A stretch of 64,000 nucleotides of DNA, taken from the NCBI RefSeq assembly GCF_018070345.1, contig NZ_JAGPXX010000007.1, forward strand, positions 62,001-126,000, given 5' to 3'. Every line of letters begins with the position of its first letter. Position 1 is the first letter of the stretch. The translations under genes and the position numbers were made by a program. Shown here piece after piece: positions 45,515-58,550 of the stretch. Under the pieces are notes generated by a model. The model ran no database searches. It was not told the DNA's origin and saw only the letters and a list, made by a program, of their open reading frames with translations. This DNA is from Streptomyces sp. F63. GTDB lineage: Bacteria; Actinomycetota; Actinomycetes; Streptomycetales; Streptomycetaceae.

Positions 45515-46090
45515 ATGGGTGTCACGCTCGCCAAGGGAGGAAACGTCTCCCTGTCCAAGGCCGCGCCGAATCTCACGCAGGTCCTGGTGGGCCTCGGCTG
45601 GGACGCGCGGTCCACCACGGGAGCGCCGTTCGACCTCGACGCCAGCGCGCTGCTCTGCCGCGAGGGGCGGGTGCTGGGGGACGAGTACTTCGTCTTCTAC
45701 AACAACCTCAAGAGCCCGGAGGGCTCGGTCGAGCACACCGGCGACAACCTCACCGGCGAGGGCGACGGCGACGACGAGTCCCTGCTGCTCGACCTGGCCA
45801 AGGTCCCGGCGCAGGTCGACAAGATCGTGTTCCCGGTCTCCATTCATGACGCCGATGTCCGGGGCCAGACCTTCGGGCAGGTCAGCAATGCCTTCATCCG
45901 GGTGGTCAACCAGGCGGACGGCAGCGAGCTGGCCCGCTACGACCTCAGCGAGGACGCGTCCGGCGAAACCGCGATGATCTTCGGCGAGGTGTACCGGTAC
46001 GGGGGCGAGTGGAAGTTCCGGGCGGTCGGACAGGGGTACGCGTCGGGGTTGCGGGGGATCGCTCTAGACTTCGGGGTCAACGTTTCGTAA
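45515..46090 (+). CDS. terD: TerD family protein, second tandem copy
   Basis: A 191-residue paralogue of the preceding protein, the same length and about two-thirds identical by eye, with all calcium-site motifs kept ([32 protein letters not shown]). ATG at 45515 follows GGGAGGA. Substitutions cluster in the loops between motifs. Tandem TerD paralogues are usual in actinomycete Ter loci and may form mixed complexes. Confidence 0.95.
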   Translation: MGVTLAKGGNVSLSKAAPNLTQVLVGLGWDARSTTGAPFDLDASALLCREGRVLGDEYFVFYNNLKSPEGSVEHTGDNLTGEGDGDDESLLLDLAKVPAQVDKIVFPVSIHDADVRGQTFGQVSNAFIRVVNQADGSELARYDLSEDASGETAMIFGEVYRYGGEWKFRAVGQGYASGLRGIALDFGVNVS

Positions 46091-46137
46091 AGCCGCGCAC
46101 TGCGCGCGGGGGACCCGTACTCACGATTGGGTGGCCA

Positions 46138-47271
46138 GTGCTCCTGAAAACTTTCGGCTGGTCCTTCGGCGTCACCGCCGTGGGGCTGGCCGCCGCGGCG
46201 TTTTTCTGGGGGTGGCAGGGGTTCGCCGTCGTGGCGATCCTGTCGGTCCTGGAAATCTCGCTGTCGTTTGACAATGCAGTCGTCAACGCCGGTGTGCTGA
46301 AGAAGATGAACGCCTTCTGGCAGAAGATCTTCCTCACCATCGGCATTCTGATTGCCGTCTTCGGTATGCGACTGGTCTTCCCGGTCGTGATCGTCGCCAT
46401 CACGGCCAAGGTCGGTCCGATCGAGGCCGTGGAACTGGCCATGCGCGACCCCGACCAGTACGAGATGCTGGTCACCGACGCCCACCCGGCCATCGCCGCC
46501 TTCGGTGGCATGTTCCTGCTGATGATCTTTCTCAACTTCCTCTTCGACGAGAAAGAGCACCACTGGCTGCCCTGGTTCGAGAAGCCGCTCAGCCGGCTGG
46601 GCAAGGTGGACGGCCTCGCCGTCGGTATCGCGCTGGTCGTCCTGCTGGTCACCGCCGCCACCATCGCCACCGAGGCCGCCCAGCACGGCGGCACGTATGT
46701 GGACAAGTCGTCGACCGTGCTCCTCTCCGGCGTCGCCGGCCTGATCACGTATCTCTTCGTGGGCGGGCTCTCCGGCTACTTCGAGGACAAGCTGGAGGAG
46801 GACGAGGAGCACGACGAGGAGATCAAGGAGCAGGCGCGGCGCGAGGGCAAGGACCCGTCGATGGTCGGCCTCGCCGGCAAGGCCGCGTTCTTCATGTTCC
46901 TCTACCTGGAGGTCCTGGACGCCTCGTTCTCCTTCGACGGCGTCATCGGTGCCTTCGCCATCACCAACCACATCTTCTGGATGGCGCTGGGCCTCGGCAT
47001 CGGCGCGATGTACGTCCGTTCGCTCACGGTCTACCTGGTCCGCGAGGGAACCCTCGACGACTACGTCTACCTGGAGCACGGCGCGCACTACGCCATCGGC
47101 GCCCTGGCCGCGCTGCTGCTCATCACGATCAAGTTCCACATCTCCGAGGTCATCACCGGCCTCATCGGCGTCGGCCTGATCGCGGCCTCCTTCTGGTCCT
47201 CCGTCCGCCGCAACCGCGGGCTGGCCGCCGAGGGCCACGAGGAGGAGACCAAGGTGTCACCGGGGGTGTGA
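46138..47271 (+). CDS. TerC/DUF475 integral membrane protein
   Basis: A 377-residue membrane protein starting at GTG (MLLKTFGWSFGVTAVGLAAA), 48 bases after terD. About nine hydrophobic segments carry the TerC signatures SLSFDNAVVNAGVLKKM in the first half and DASFSFDGVIGAFAITN in the second, the acidic residues expected to bind metal within the membrane. A cytoplasmic acidic loop (EEDEEHDEEIKEQ) lies between. It is thought to anchor TerD complexes and move metal ions such as manganese. Confidence 0.93.
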   Translation: MLLKTFGWSFGVTAVGLAAAAFFWGWQGFAVVAILSVLEISLSFDNAVVNAGVLKKMNAFWQKIFLTIGILIAVFGMRLVFPVVIVAITAKVGPIEAVELAMRDPDQYEMLVTDAHPAIAAFGGMFLLMIFLNFLFDEKEHHWLPWFEKPLSRLGKVDGLAVGIALVVLLVTAATIATEAAQHGGTYVDKSSTVLLSGVAGLITYLFVGGLSGYFEDKLEEDEEHDEEIKEQARREGKDPSMVGLAGKAAFFMFLYLEVLDASFSFDGVIGAFAITNHIFWMALGLGIGAMYVRSLTVYLVREGTLDDYVYLEHGAHYAIGALAALLLITIKFHISEVITGLIGVGLIAASFWSSVRRNRGLAAEGHEEETKVSPGV

Positions 47272-47314
47272 CCCGGCCGGAGTGTGACCACGCTCCGAAT
47301 GAGGAACGCTCTGT

Positions 47315-47380
47315 GCGGGGCGGCCACCAGGCGGCGGATCCCGGAAACGTCCGGGCCGCCGGCCGTCGTGGCCGCCCCGC
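47315..47380 (+). other. Nested inverted repeat between the terC-like and TerA-like genes
   Basis: GCGGGGCGGCCAC (47315-47327) pairs perfectly with GTGGCCGCCCCGC (47368-47380), and inside the 40-base loop CCGGA-AACG-TCCGG (47341-47354) forms a second hairpin. The result is a branched structure 43 bases past the terC-like stop. It may terminate transcription or be a processed RNA structure. Confidence 0.6.
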
Positions 47381-47437
47381 GGTGCCGCCCGGTCCGCGCT
47401 CCGGCGGGCCGGGTGAGGGGACGAGAGCAGTGGGGGT

Positions 47438-48217
47438 GTGTCCGGCGTGGCGTTCTGGAACAGGGACGGGAGCAGGGACTGGTCCTGGCCTGCCTGGCTG
47501 CGGCCCGGTGGCGGCAGGGCGGTCTTCGAGAGCGGCAACCCGGCGACCAACGCGATAGAGCTCACCAAACGACGGCAGACCGTCTCGCTCACCAAGCAGG
47601 GCGCGGCCACCGGAAACCTCCGCGTCAACCTCTCCTGGCGGATGCGGACCTCGGACATCGGCGGCTACACCAGGCGCGGCGGGCTGCTGCGCAATCCGGG
47701 CAGCCTGTTCAAGCCGGAGATCGTGCAGGCGCAGGGCCCGGCCGTGGTCAAGATCGACCTGGACCTGGCCTGCCTGTACGAGCTGAAGGACGGCACCAAG
47801 GGTGTCGTGCAACCGCTCGGGAACTTCCTCGGCGACATCAACAGCCCGCCCTATGTGAAGCTCAGCGGCGACGACCGCTTCGGCGGCACCTCCGGCGAGA
47901 CGATCTACATCAACCTCGACCACCGGGACGCGTTCAAACGGCTGCTGATCTTCGTCTACATCTACGACGGCACCCCCGCCTTCGACCGCACCCACGCCGT
48001 CGTCACGCTCTACCCCAGCAGCGGCCCCCGGCTGGAGATCGGGCTCGACGAGCGGGCCCCGCAGGCCCGCTCCTGCGCCGTGCTGCTCATCGAGAACGTC
48101 AAGGGCGAACTGGTGGTGCGCCGCGAAGTGCGGTACGTCTACGGCTTCCAGGCGGAGCTGGACCGGTTGTACGGCTGGGGACTCCAGTGGGGGCCGGGCA
48201 CGAAGGAGAAGGTCTGA
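47438..48217 (+). CDS. TerA-like/TerD superfamily protein
   Basis: A 259-residue protein of the TerD superfamily most like TerA. It shows TKRRQTVSLTKQG, LRVNLSWRM, VVKIDLDLACLYELKDG, a GDINSPPYVKLSGDDR loop and a C-terminal VRREVRYVYGF strand. The start is uncertain: GTG 47438 or GTG 47447; both follow a G-rich stretch. TerA-type proteins act with TerD and the membrane TerC. An unusual Trp-rich N-terminus (WNRDGSRDWSWPAWL) precedes the domain. Confidence 0.85.
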   Translation: MSGVAFWNRDGSRDWSWPAWLRPGGGRAVFESGNPATNAIELTKRRQTVSLTKQGAATGNLRVNLSWRMRTSDIGGYTRRGGLLRNPGSLFKPEIVQAQGPAVVKIDLDLACLYELKDGTKGVVQPLGNFLGDINSPPYVKLSGDDRFGGTSGETIYINLDHRDAFKRLLIFVYIYDGTPAFDRTHAVVTLYPSSGPRLEIGLDERAPQARSCAVLLIENVKGELVVRREVRYVYGFQAELDRLYGWGLQWGPGTKEKV

Positions 48218-48218
48218 C

Positions 48219-48242
48219 GGAGCCGCGGCCGGGGACGGCTCC
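48219..48242 (+). terminator. Short hairpin after the TerA-like gene
   Basis: GGAGCCG (48219-48225) pairs with CGGCTCC (48236-48242) across ten bases, directly after the stop. A convergent TerD gene ends 145 bases further on. Confidence 0.5.
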
Positions 48243-48386
48243 GGCCGGCCGCGCGCCCCGGGCGGGCGCCGTCCGGTGCCGTTCCGGGCGCCGGGTACCG
48301 CCGGTGATGCCCCGGTGCCCCGGTGCCCCGGCGGCCGGCGTCCCCTCTGCCGGTGACGGGACGGCGTACCCCCGGGACGGCGCGCG

Positions 48387-49379
48387 TCAGCGGTTCCGCT
48401 GGAACTGCGGCCCCTGCGGCGGCAGGGCGAAGGCCGGGTCCGGCACGGGCGGTGCGGAGGCGTGCGGATAGCCGTAGGCCGCCGCCGGCTGGTGCGGATA
48501 GCCGTACCCCGGCGCGTGCGCCGGAGGCGCCTGCGGCACCGGGGCCGGAACGGCCGGCGGGGGCGGGAACGGCGGCTGCCCGGGAGGCGCGGCCGGCGGG
48601 GGCGGGGGGTAGCCGTAGCCGGGCCGGTGCGCGCGGGTGGCGTCGTCCGGCGCGGCGGCGGGCGCGGTGGCCGGTTCCGGGCGCGGCGCGGGCACGGGCT
48701 CGGTGAGCGCATCGGGCGCGGGTGACGGGGCCGGCGGGGCCGGCGCCGCGCCGTCCTCGGCCGGGGCGCTGCCGGAGGGCCCGTCCCTGCCGTCCCCGCC
48801 GTCCTCACCGTCCCCGCCGTCCTCCACCGAGATGCCGTACTCGGTGGCCAGGCCGACCAGCCCGGTGTCGTACCCCTGGCCCAGGGCGCGGAACTTCCAG
48901 GTCTCGCCGCGCCGGTAGAGCTCACCGCAGATGAGGGCCGACTCGTCACCGGTCTCGGGCACGAGGTCGAAGACCGCGAGCGGCTCCGCGCCGTTCCCCG
49001 AGACCTCGGGTGAGGCGTCGAACAGCAGCAGCCGCAGGTCCGGCACCCCGCCGAAGGCGCCGCCGTCGGACGAGGCGGCCAGCACCACCCGCTCCACCAC
49101 CGGCTCCAGCGCGGTGAGTTCGGCCTCGACGGTGTCCGTCAGCGCGTCGGCCAAGCGCTTCTTGGGCAAGTGCCGCACCAGGCCGGAGGGGTGGCGGGGC
49201 TGGTTGTAGAAGACGAAGTCCTCATCCGAACGCACACGGCCGTCCGCGGTCAGCAGCAGCGCCGACGCGTCGACATCGGGCACCCCCGGGCCGGGAGTCC
49301 AGCGGAGCACCGCCCGTACGGCGGATGCGTCCAGCGGGATGTTCGACCCCTTCACCATCGCGTGCGTCATGGCGGTCAT
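48387..49379 (-). CDS. TerD family protein with Pro-rich GYGYP tail
   Basis: A 330-residue protein in two parts. The TerD domain (residues 1-190) begins [20 protein letters not shown] and includes [12 protein letters not shown] and [20 protein letters not shown]. The C-terminal 140 residues are disordered: a [13 protein letters not shown] acidic run, then Ala/Pro-rich sequence with repeated [14 protein letters not shown] and AYGYPHAS units. Such tails can bind SH3-like modules or phase-separate. ATG 49379 is preferred, 49370 is possible. It is divergent from the lyase gene. Confidence 0.88.
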   Translation of the reverse strand: MTAMTHAMVKGSNIPLDASAVRAVLRWTPGPGVPDVDASALLLTADGRVRSDEDFVFYNQPRHPSGLVRHLPKKRLADALTDTVEAELTALEPVVERVVLAASSDGGAFGGVPDLRLLLFDASPEVSGNGAEPLAVFDLVPETGDESALICGELYRRGETWKFRALGQGYDTGLVGLATEYGISVEDGGDGEDGGDGRDGPSGSAPAEDGAAPAPPAPSPAPDALTEPVPAPRPEPATAPAAAPDDATRAHRPGYGYPPPPPAAPPGQPPFPPPPAVPAPVPQAPPAHAPGYGYPHQPAAAYGYPHASAPPVPDPAFALPPQGPQFQRNR

Positions 49380-49556
49380 CCTGCCTTCCCGGGGCAGGCG
49401 GGTACAACGCGGGGACCGCTTCCGGCGTCCGGCGGACAGCCGGCGGACACGGACGGGACGCGCGAATTTCACATCCGGAAGGGCTTTCGAGCCTGATCGC
49501 AACGTACGATTACCGGCCAGATCGCGTCACAGCGCGACAGATCACTGGGGAGTTCC

Positions 49557-50717
49557 ATGCGTCACTTCGGGTACGTGCCGCCCGATGTCCGGACGGCCCT
49601 CTTCCACCGGGAGCCGGGCCACTTCGACGTCGACTCCCCAGCTCAGCGGCTCGCCGTCGCGCTCGGCGCCACCCTGTACAGCCCCGCCACCCGGCCCGCG
49701 CTGGCCGAGGACGTGGTCAAGCGGACGAGCCGCGGCGTCGTCTCCATGGTGCTGTGCCTGGAGGACTCCATCGACGACGCCGACGTCACCGGCGCGGAGG
49801 AGAACCTGGTCCGGCACCTGCGCACCCTCCTCGACCACGGCTCGGAGCTGCCGCTGCTCTTCATCCGGGTGCGGTGGCCGGAACAGATCACCGATCTCGT
49901 GCGCCGCCTCGGGCCCGCGGCGCGGCTGCTGTCCGGATTCGTGCTGCCCAAGTTCACCGAGGAGCGCGGTGTTCCGTTCCTGGAGGCGCTGGCGGAGGCC
50001 GAGAACGCCTGCGGGCGGCGGCTGTTCGCGATGCCGGTGCTGGAGTCACCGGAGCTGCTGCACCTGGAGAGCCGCGCGGAGACCCTCGCGGGCATCCGGC
50101 GCAGCGTCGACAAGTACCGGGAGCGGGTGCTGGCGCTCCGCCTGGGCGTGACCGACTTCTGCTCGGCGTACGGGCTGCGCAGATCACCGGACATGACCGC
50201 GTACGACGTGCAGCTCATCGCCTCGGTGATCGCCGACGTGGTCAACACGCTCGGACGGGCGGACGGCACCGGCTTCACCGTGACCGGACCCGTGTGGGAG
50301 TACTTCCGGCTCCAGGAGCGGATGTTCAAACCGCAACTGCGGCGCAGCCCCTTCACCGGGCGCGCCGAGAAGCTGCGCACCGCGCTCATCGAGCACGACA
50401 TGGACGGCCTGCTCCGGGAGATCGAACTCGACCGCGCCAACGGCCTGCTGGGGAAGACCTGCATACACCCCTCGCATGTCGCGCCGGTCCACGCGCTGTC
50501 CGTCGTGAGCCACGAGGAGTACAGCGACGCGGTCGACATCCTGCGGCCCGAGCGGGGGGGAGGTGGTGTGATGCGGTCCGCCTACACCAACAAGATGAAC
50601 GAGGTGAAGCCGCACCGCGCCTGGGCCGAACGGACGCTGCTGCGCGCGGAGGTCTTCGGGGTGGCGCGGGAGGACGTGACCTTCGTGGAACTGCTGGCGG
50701 CGGCCGGCATCTCGTGA
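49557..50717 (+). CDS. HpcH/HpaI-like C-C bond lyase of the Ter module
   Basis: A 386-residue protein of the citrate-lyase beta-subunit/HpcH-HpaI TIM-barrel superfamily, the C-C bond lyase type tied to Ter loci. It begins MRHFGYVPPDVRTALFHREP, has the acidic metal-binding stretch VSMVLCLEDSIDDADV, the basic strand FIRVRWPEQ, FVLPKFTEE and the C-terminal GLLGKTCIHPSHVAPVHALS. It would make or break a carbon-carbon bond next to a carboxylate. It opens the rightward biosynthetic run with the phosphoribosyltransferase fusion and HAD genes. Confidence 0.88.
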   Translation: MRHFGYVPPDVRTALFHREPGHFDVDSPAQRLAVALGATLYSPATRPALAEDVVKRTSRGVVSMVLCLEDSIDDADVTGAEENLVRHLRTLLDHGSELPLLFIRVRWPEQITDLVRRLGPAARLLSGFVLPKFTEERGVPFLEALAEAENACGRRLFAMPVLESPELLHLESRAETLAGIRRSVDKYRERVLALRLGVTDFCSAYGLRRSPDMTAYDVQLIASVIADVVNTLGRADGTGFTVTGPVWEYFRLQERMFKPQLRRSPFTGRAEKLRTALIEHDMDGLLREIELDRANGLLGKTCIHPSHVAPVHALSVVSHEEYSDAVDILRPERGGGGVMRSAYTNKMNEVKPHRAWAERTLLRAEVFGVAREDVTFVELLAAAGIS

Positions 50718-50818
50718 CCGGGCACGGCGGCAGAGCGAGGACAGTGCCCCCGGCCCCGGCCGCGGGCCGCGGAACGGCCGGGGTACGGACGGCAGAGGAA
50801 AGGCGAGGCGTTCACAGG

Positions 50819-54279
<3,461 letters not shown>

Positions 54280-54283
<4 letters not shown>

Positions 54284-55479
54284 GCCCCGACGAGACCGCC
54301 GGGCCGGACGGAACCACGGACCCGGACAGAACCACGAGGCAGAGCACGGTCATGAGCCAGGACGAGACCTTGAGCACCGGCAGCACCCCCGGCGCGGGAG
54401 GGCACGCGAGCCCGCGCCGGACCGCGGGCCGCGCCGACGGCACCCCGGACACGGGCCGGCGCCCCGGCTCGGACGGACGGGTGAGCACCGGCGGAACGCC
54501 GACGCCCCGCACCGCCTTCCACACTGCCTCCCCCACTGCCCCCCGCCCGGCCTCGCACCCGGCCCGGGCGAGGCCCGCCGGCGCTCGGACGCCCGGCCCG
54601 GCGGGGGCACGGCCTCCGGCCGACGCGTCCCCGGACGCGGCCACCGCGCCCCCGGCCGAGACGTCCCCGTCCGGCCCCGTCCTCGTCGCCAGCGACCTCG
54701 ACCGCACCCTGATCTACTCCGCGGCCGCCCTCGCCCTCGACATGGCGGACGCCCTCGCCCCGCGCCTCCTCTGCGTCGAGGTGTACGAGCGCAAGCCGCT
54801 CTCCTACCTCACCGAGACGGCCGCCGGGCTCCTCGAACACCTGGCGCGCGAGGCCGTGTTCGTCCCGTCCACCACCCGCACCCGGGCGCAGTACGGGCGC
54901 ATCCGCCTCCCCGGGCCCCCGGCCCCGTACGCCGTCTGCGCCAACGGCGGGCACCTGCTCGTCGACGGGGAGTCCGACCCGGCCTGGCAGCGCCGGGTGC
55001 GCCGCTCGCTCGACGAGGGCTGTGCCCCCCTCGCATCCGTCCGCGAGCACCTGCTGCGCTCGGCCGACCCGGAGTGGCTGCTCAAGGAGCGGGTCGCCGA
55101 GGACCTCTTCGCGTACCTGGTCGTCGATCGCGCACTGCTGCCCGACACCTGGGTCAAGGACCTCGCGGACTGGGCCGACGGGCAGGGCTGGACGGTCTCG
55201 CTCCAGGGCCGCAAGATCTACGCCGTGCCGAAGCCGCTCACCAAGAGCGCGGCCGTCGCGGAGGTGGCGCGGCGCACCGGCGCCTCCCGGGTGCTCACCG
55301 CGGGCGACTCCCTCCTCGACGCCGACCTGCTGCACGCGGGCGACGAGGGCTGGCGGCCCGGCCACGGCGAACTGGCCGACACCGGCTGGACCGCGCCGCA
55401 CGTCACGGCACTCACCGAGCGGGGGGTGGCGGCGGGGGAGGCGATTCTGCGGTCCCTGGTGCGGGCGGTGGCGGCGTGA
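54280..55479 (+). CDS. HAD family phosphatase of the Ter module
   Basis: A 399-residue protein. Residues 1-132 are disordered and rich in Thr, Pro, Gly and Arg. The HAD domain follows: nucleophile Asp139 and Asp141 in VASDLDRTLIYS, the cap with VFVPSTTRTRAQYGRI, and the acidic motif TAGDSLLDADLLHAG. The GTG at 54280 overlaps the fusion stop (GTGA), so the genes are coupled; an ATG at 54352 would still leave most of the leader. It would dephosphorylate the pathway product. Confidence 0.88.
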
Positions 55480-55493
55480 CCGAGGATGGCGCC

Positions 55494-56213
55494 ATGGCTG
55501 ATACGAACACCACCACGGGGGCGGCGGCGCGCGAGGCGGGGACGCGCAGCCCGCTGGACCCCGACCAGACCACCCCGCTCACACCCGGGCTCTACGACTA
55601 CGTCCTGCGGCACAACCCGCAGCTGGACCCGGTGCGCCGGGAACTCGTCGACACCACGTACGAGAAACTGGGCGGCCGCGCCCGGATGCAGATCTCCGAG
55701 GAGCAGGGGCCGCTGCTGGCCTTTCTGGCGAAGCTGGTCGGGGCCCGGCTGATCGTCGAGGTCGGCACGTTCACGGGGATGTCGGCGCTGTGGATGGCGG
55801 AGGCCCTGCCGGCCGGCGGCAAGGTGATCACCTGCGACATCTCGGAGGAGTGGACGGCGTACGGGCGCGAAGCGTGGGCCAGGGCGGGCGTCGCGGACCG
55901 CATCGACCTGCGCATCGGCCCGGCCCTGGACACCCTGCGCGCCCTGCCCGCCGAGCCGGGGATCGACATGGCGTTCATCGACGCGGACAAGGAGAACAAC
56001 GGCCGCTACTGGGAGGAGCTGGTGCCGCGGCTGCGTCCGGGCGGTCTGATCGTCGTGGACAACGTCTTCTTCCACGGCGAGGTGACGGACCCGCGGGCCA
56101 CCGGCGGGGGCGGCGCCACCCGGGAGTTCAACGAACAGGTGCTGGCCGACGACCGGGTGGACTCGGTGATGCTGACGGTCGCCGACGGCCTGACCCTGGC
56201 CCGCAAGCGCTGA
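55494..56213 (+). CDS. Class I SAM-dependent O-methyltransferase
   Basis: A 239-residue methyltransferase of the caffeoyl-CoA O-methyltransferase group. It has LTPGLYDYVLRHNPQLDPVR at the start, the SAM motif VEVGTFTGMSALWMAEALP, the metal site FIDADKENNGRYWEE and VVDNVFFHGEV. It starts 14 bases after the HAD gene, so it may share the transcript and could methylate the Ter-pathway product, but such methyltransferases also occur alone. No substrate can be named. Confidence 0.9.
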   Translation: MADTNTTTGAAAREAGTRSPLDPDQTTPLTPGLYDYVLRHNPQLDPVRRELVDTTYEKLGGRARMQISEEQGPLLAFLAKLVGARLIVEVGTFTGMSALWMAEALPAGGKVITCDISEEWTAYGREAWARAGVADRIDLRIGPALDTLRALPAEPGIDMAFIDADKENNGRYWEELVPRLRPGGLIVVDNVFFHGEVTDPRATGGGGATREFNEQVLADDRVDSVMLTVADGLTLARKR

Positions 56214-56569
56214 GCCGCGGCCGGCCCCGGCCGGGGCGGACGCCCTGCCTGGACGGCCGCTGCGGCCGGGCGGGCCCCGGGACCGCGGACTGCCGTGTCG
56301 CGCCGACTCCCGCCCCGGGCCGGGCCGTTCCCGGGCGGGTCCGGCCCCGGCGGAGTTCCGGCCGGCGCGGTCGTCACGGTGCCGACCGCGCCGGGACCGC
56401 TCGGCCCGGAGCCGGCCGCAGCGGCGTCCGCGGGTCCCGCCGCGCCGGGACCGCTCGGCGACGGAAAGCGCCGGGCGCGGAGCCGGGCGCGGCGGCAAGG
56501 TCCGGACCGGGCGGGTGCGTGCCGAGAGGGCCGACCCGGGCAGACCGGGTCGGCATGCTCCGCCGGGCG
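56214..56569. other. GC-rich intergenic region after the O-methyltransferase
   Basis: About 355 bases with no gene seen. A 20-base direct repeat (56386-56405 and 56440-56459, CCGCGCCGGGACCGCTCGGC) is present, and the fmdB terminator lies at 56530-56554. Confidence 0.6.
56530..56554 (-). terminator. Terminator of the FmdB gene
   Basis: GCCGACCCGG (56530-56539) and CCGGGTCGGC (56545-56554) pair perfectly around a five-base loop, 15 bases beyond the fmdB stop in its reading direction. Confidence 0.8.
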
Positions 56570-56800
56570 TCAGCCGCAGCAGCCGCCACCGCAGCAGCCG
56601 CCACCGCCGCCACCGGCAGGGGCGGCAGGGGCGGCAGGGACGGAACCGGAGGACGTGCCTCCGACCGCCACGGTGGAGAGCAGCTTGACGGTGTCCTCGT
56701 GGCCTTCCGGGCAGACGGCCGGGGCGGAGGACTCGGCCATCGGACGGCTCAGCTCAAAGGTGTCGCCGCAGGACCGGCAGCGGTACTCGTAACGGGGCAT
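56570..56800 (-). CDS. FmdB family zinc ribbon protein
   Basis: A 76-residue protein. The zinc ribbon is MPRYEYRCRSCGDTFELSRP with a second half CPEGHEDTVKLLSTVAVGG, where one Cys of the second pair is replaced by His. The C-terminus is Gly/Cys-rich (GGGGGGCCGGGCCG) and may bind metal. Such proteins are thought to regulate or chaperone nucleic-acid or metal processes, but none is proven here. Confidence 0.9.
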   Translation of the reverse strand: MPRYEYRCRSCGDTFELSRPMAESSAPAVCPEGHEDTVKLLSTVAVGGTSSGSVPAAPAAPAGGGGGGCCGGGCCG

Positions 56801-57106
56801 GCGGCCAGATTAACCGCCCGCCGGACGCGGTGGGCGGGCCCCGGGTTCGCCGTCGGCCGTATCCCCGGCCCGAGACCCGTCCCCTGCCCTGCCGGCCGGG
56901 TGTCCGGCGGCTCCCCGGCCGCGACGGGCCAATGGCCGAGCACCCGTCACGGGCTCTTGCCGCACGGGCGACCGCGGGGGCGGTCACTCAGGGTTCGGCC
57001 TGCCGCCCACCGTGCCGGCACCCTGTCGTCCGGTCCGCCGCTCCGAAAGCCTGCCGGCCGGCTCGCCACCCGCACCCCGCCGCCCCGGCCCGCCGCCGGA
57101 GGCGCC
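56801..57106. other. Intergenic region upstream of fmdB
   Basis: About 305 bases holding the fmdB promoter and the end region of the leftward coiled-coil gene. I see no gene or clear structure. Confidence 0.45.
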
Positions 57107-58513
57107 TCAGCGTCCGGCGCCCAGTTCCTCGCGGATGTCGCCCACGACGCGCGCGACCGTGCGCCGCACCGCCTCCGTCTCCAGCAGGAAGTGCCACCAG
57201 TCCGGGTGCCGCCCCTCCAGCCCGTCCACCGCACGGTCCAGCCGGGCGACCGCGTCGTCCAGGGGGCGCGCGTGCCGGGGGTCGGGGGTGTCGCGGCCGG
57301 CCATCGCCAGCCGCTGCGCGTCGCGGATGGCGAAGCGGGTGCGTTCGATCTCCTGGGACGGGTCGGCGGAGACCTCGTCCAGCCGGCGCAGCCGGTCACC
57401 GGCCGCCGAGACGGCCTCGTCGGCGTCGTTCAGCAGGGCCCGCACCGTGCTGAGCCGGGCCGTGGCGTCCGGCCAGCGCTGCTCGCGCCGGGCCCCCTGC
57501 GCCTCGCGCAGCTTCTCCCCGGCCTGCGCGACGGCGCGGGCGGCTTCCTCCGGCACCGGCTGGAGGTCCTGCCAGCAGGCGGCGCTGTAGCGGCGGCGGA
57601 GCTCGCTGAGGACCGGGCCGACGCCTTCCGTGCGGGTGACGATCGCCTCGGCGCGGGTGCGCAGGGTGACCAGGCGCCGGTCGATCTCGGCGGCCCGGGC
57701 GGGCAGTTGCTCGGCCTCGCTCCGTATCGCCTCGGCCTTGCGCAGCACGTCGTCCGCGCGCCGCAGCGTGTCCTGCACGCCGTGCTGCCCGGCACCCTGG
57801 TTCAGCTTGGTCAGCTCGGGGGAGAGGGCGGCGAGACGGGCGGCCAGGTCATCGGCCCGGAGGCCGGCGGCCCGTACGGAGTCGAGGGCTCCAGTGGCGG
57901 CGAGCAGGGCCTGCCGGGCGCGTTCGACGGCGGGAGCGAGCCGGGCGAGCTGGGTCTCGGCCTTGTCGAGCAGCGGGGCCAGACCGCTCGCGAAGCGGTC
58001 GAGCTCCGCCTTCGCCCGCCGGAGGTCGTCCTGTGCCCGGTCGAGATCGGCGCGGGCGCGGGAGGCGGTGGCCGAGTCCAGGTCGTCGCGGTCGAGGTCG
58101 TGGGCGTCGACGGCGGTGATGTAGCGGTGGCTGACCTCGTCGATGCGCTGCCCGAGGGCCTGGAAGTCGGCGGCCGCGCGCCGGGCGGGCGCGGAGCTGT
58201 CCACGGCGGCGATGGTCTCGATGGAGATGCGCAGCTCGCGCTGGGCGGAGTCGAGCTCGTAGAAGGCGTCGGCGGCGGCGTCCTTGGCGGCCTGCGCCCG
58301 CGCGCGCTGGTCGTCGCGCCCGCCGCCGAACCAGCGCCGGGTGCCGCCGCCGGAGAAGGCGAGCGGCGCGGCGGCAGCCAGGAGGGGAAGGAGCGGAAGC
58401 GGCAGCAGGACGAGCCCGAGGAGCGGCCGGAGCGGCCGGACCGGGCCGCTGCCGGGCGGAAGGCGGCGGTCCGTCGCCGGCCGCCCGTACGGCTGCGCAG
58501 ATCTCGCCGTCAC
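57107..58513 (-). CDS. Long coiled-coil protein with one membrane segment
   Basis: A 468-residue protein of unknown function. A hydrophobic segment lies at about residues 30-58 (LLGLVLLPLPLLPLLAAAAP), after a polar N-terminus. The rest (about 70-450) is one continuous heptad-rich helix with many Ala, Arg, Leu and Asp, for example ELDSAQRELRISIETIAAVD and LDRAQDDLRRAKAELDRFAS. GTG at 58513 follows GGGAGAGG; an ATG at 58570 adds 19 residues. A membrane-anchored scaffold or tether is the simplest reading. Confidence 0.75.
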   Translation of the reverse strand: MTARSAQPYGRPATDRRLPPGSGPVRPLRPLLGLVLLPLPLLPLLAAAAPLAFSGGGTRRWFGGGRDDQRARAQAAKDAAADAFYELDSAQRELRISIETIAAVDSSAPARRAAADFQALGQRIDEVSHRYITAVDAHDLDRDDLDSATASRARADLDRAQDDLRRAKAELDRFASGLAPLLDKAETQLARLAPAVERARQALLAATGALDSVRAAGLRADDLAARLAALSPELTKLNQGAGQHGVQDTLRRADDVLRKAEAIRSEAEQLPARAAEIDRRLVTLRTRAEAIVTRTEGVGPVLSELRRRYSAACWQDLQPVPEEAARAVAQAGEKLREAQGARREQRWPDATARLSTVRALLNDADEAVSAAGDRLRRLDEVSADPSQEIERTRFAIRDAQRLAMAGRDTPDPRHARPLDDAVARLDRAVDGLEGRHPDWWHFLLETEAVRRTVARVVGDIREELGAGR

Positions 58514-58550
58514 ATCCCTCTCCCGTGCCGCGTCCGCCCCCTCCGGCAGA

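Noticed and set aside
56386..56459. 20-base direct repeat as an insertion target duplication
   Set aside because: The copies are only 54 bases apart, with no transposase or inverted ends between them; likely local GC-rich duplication.
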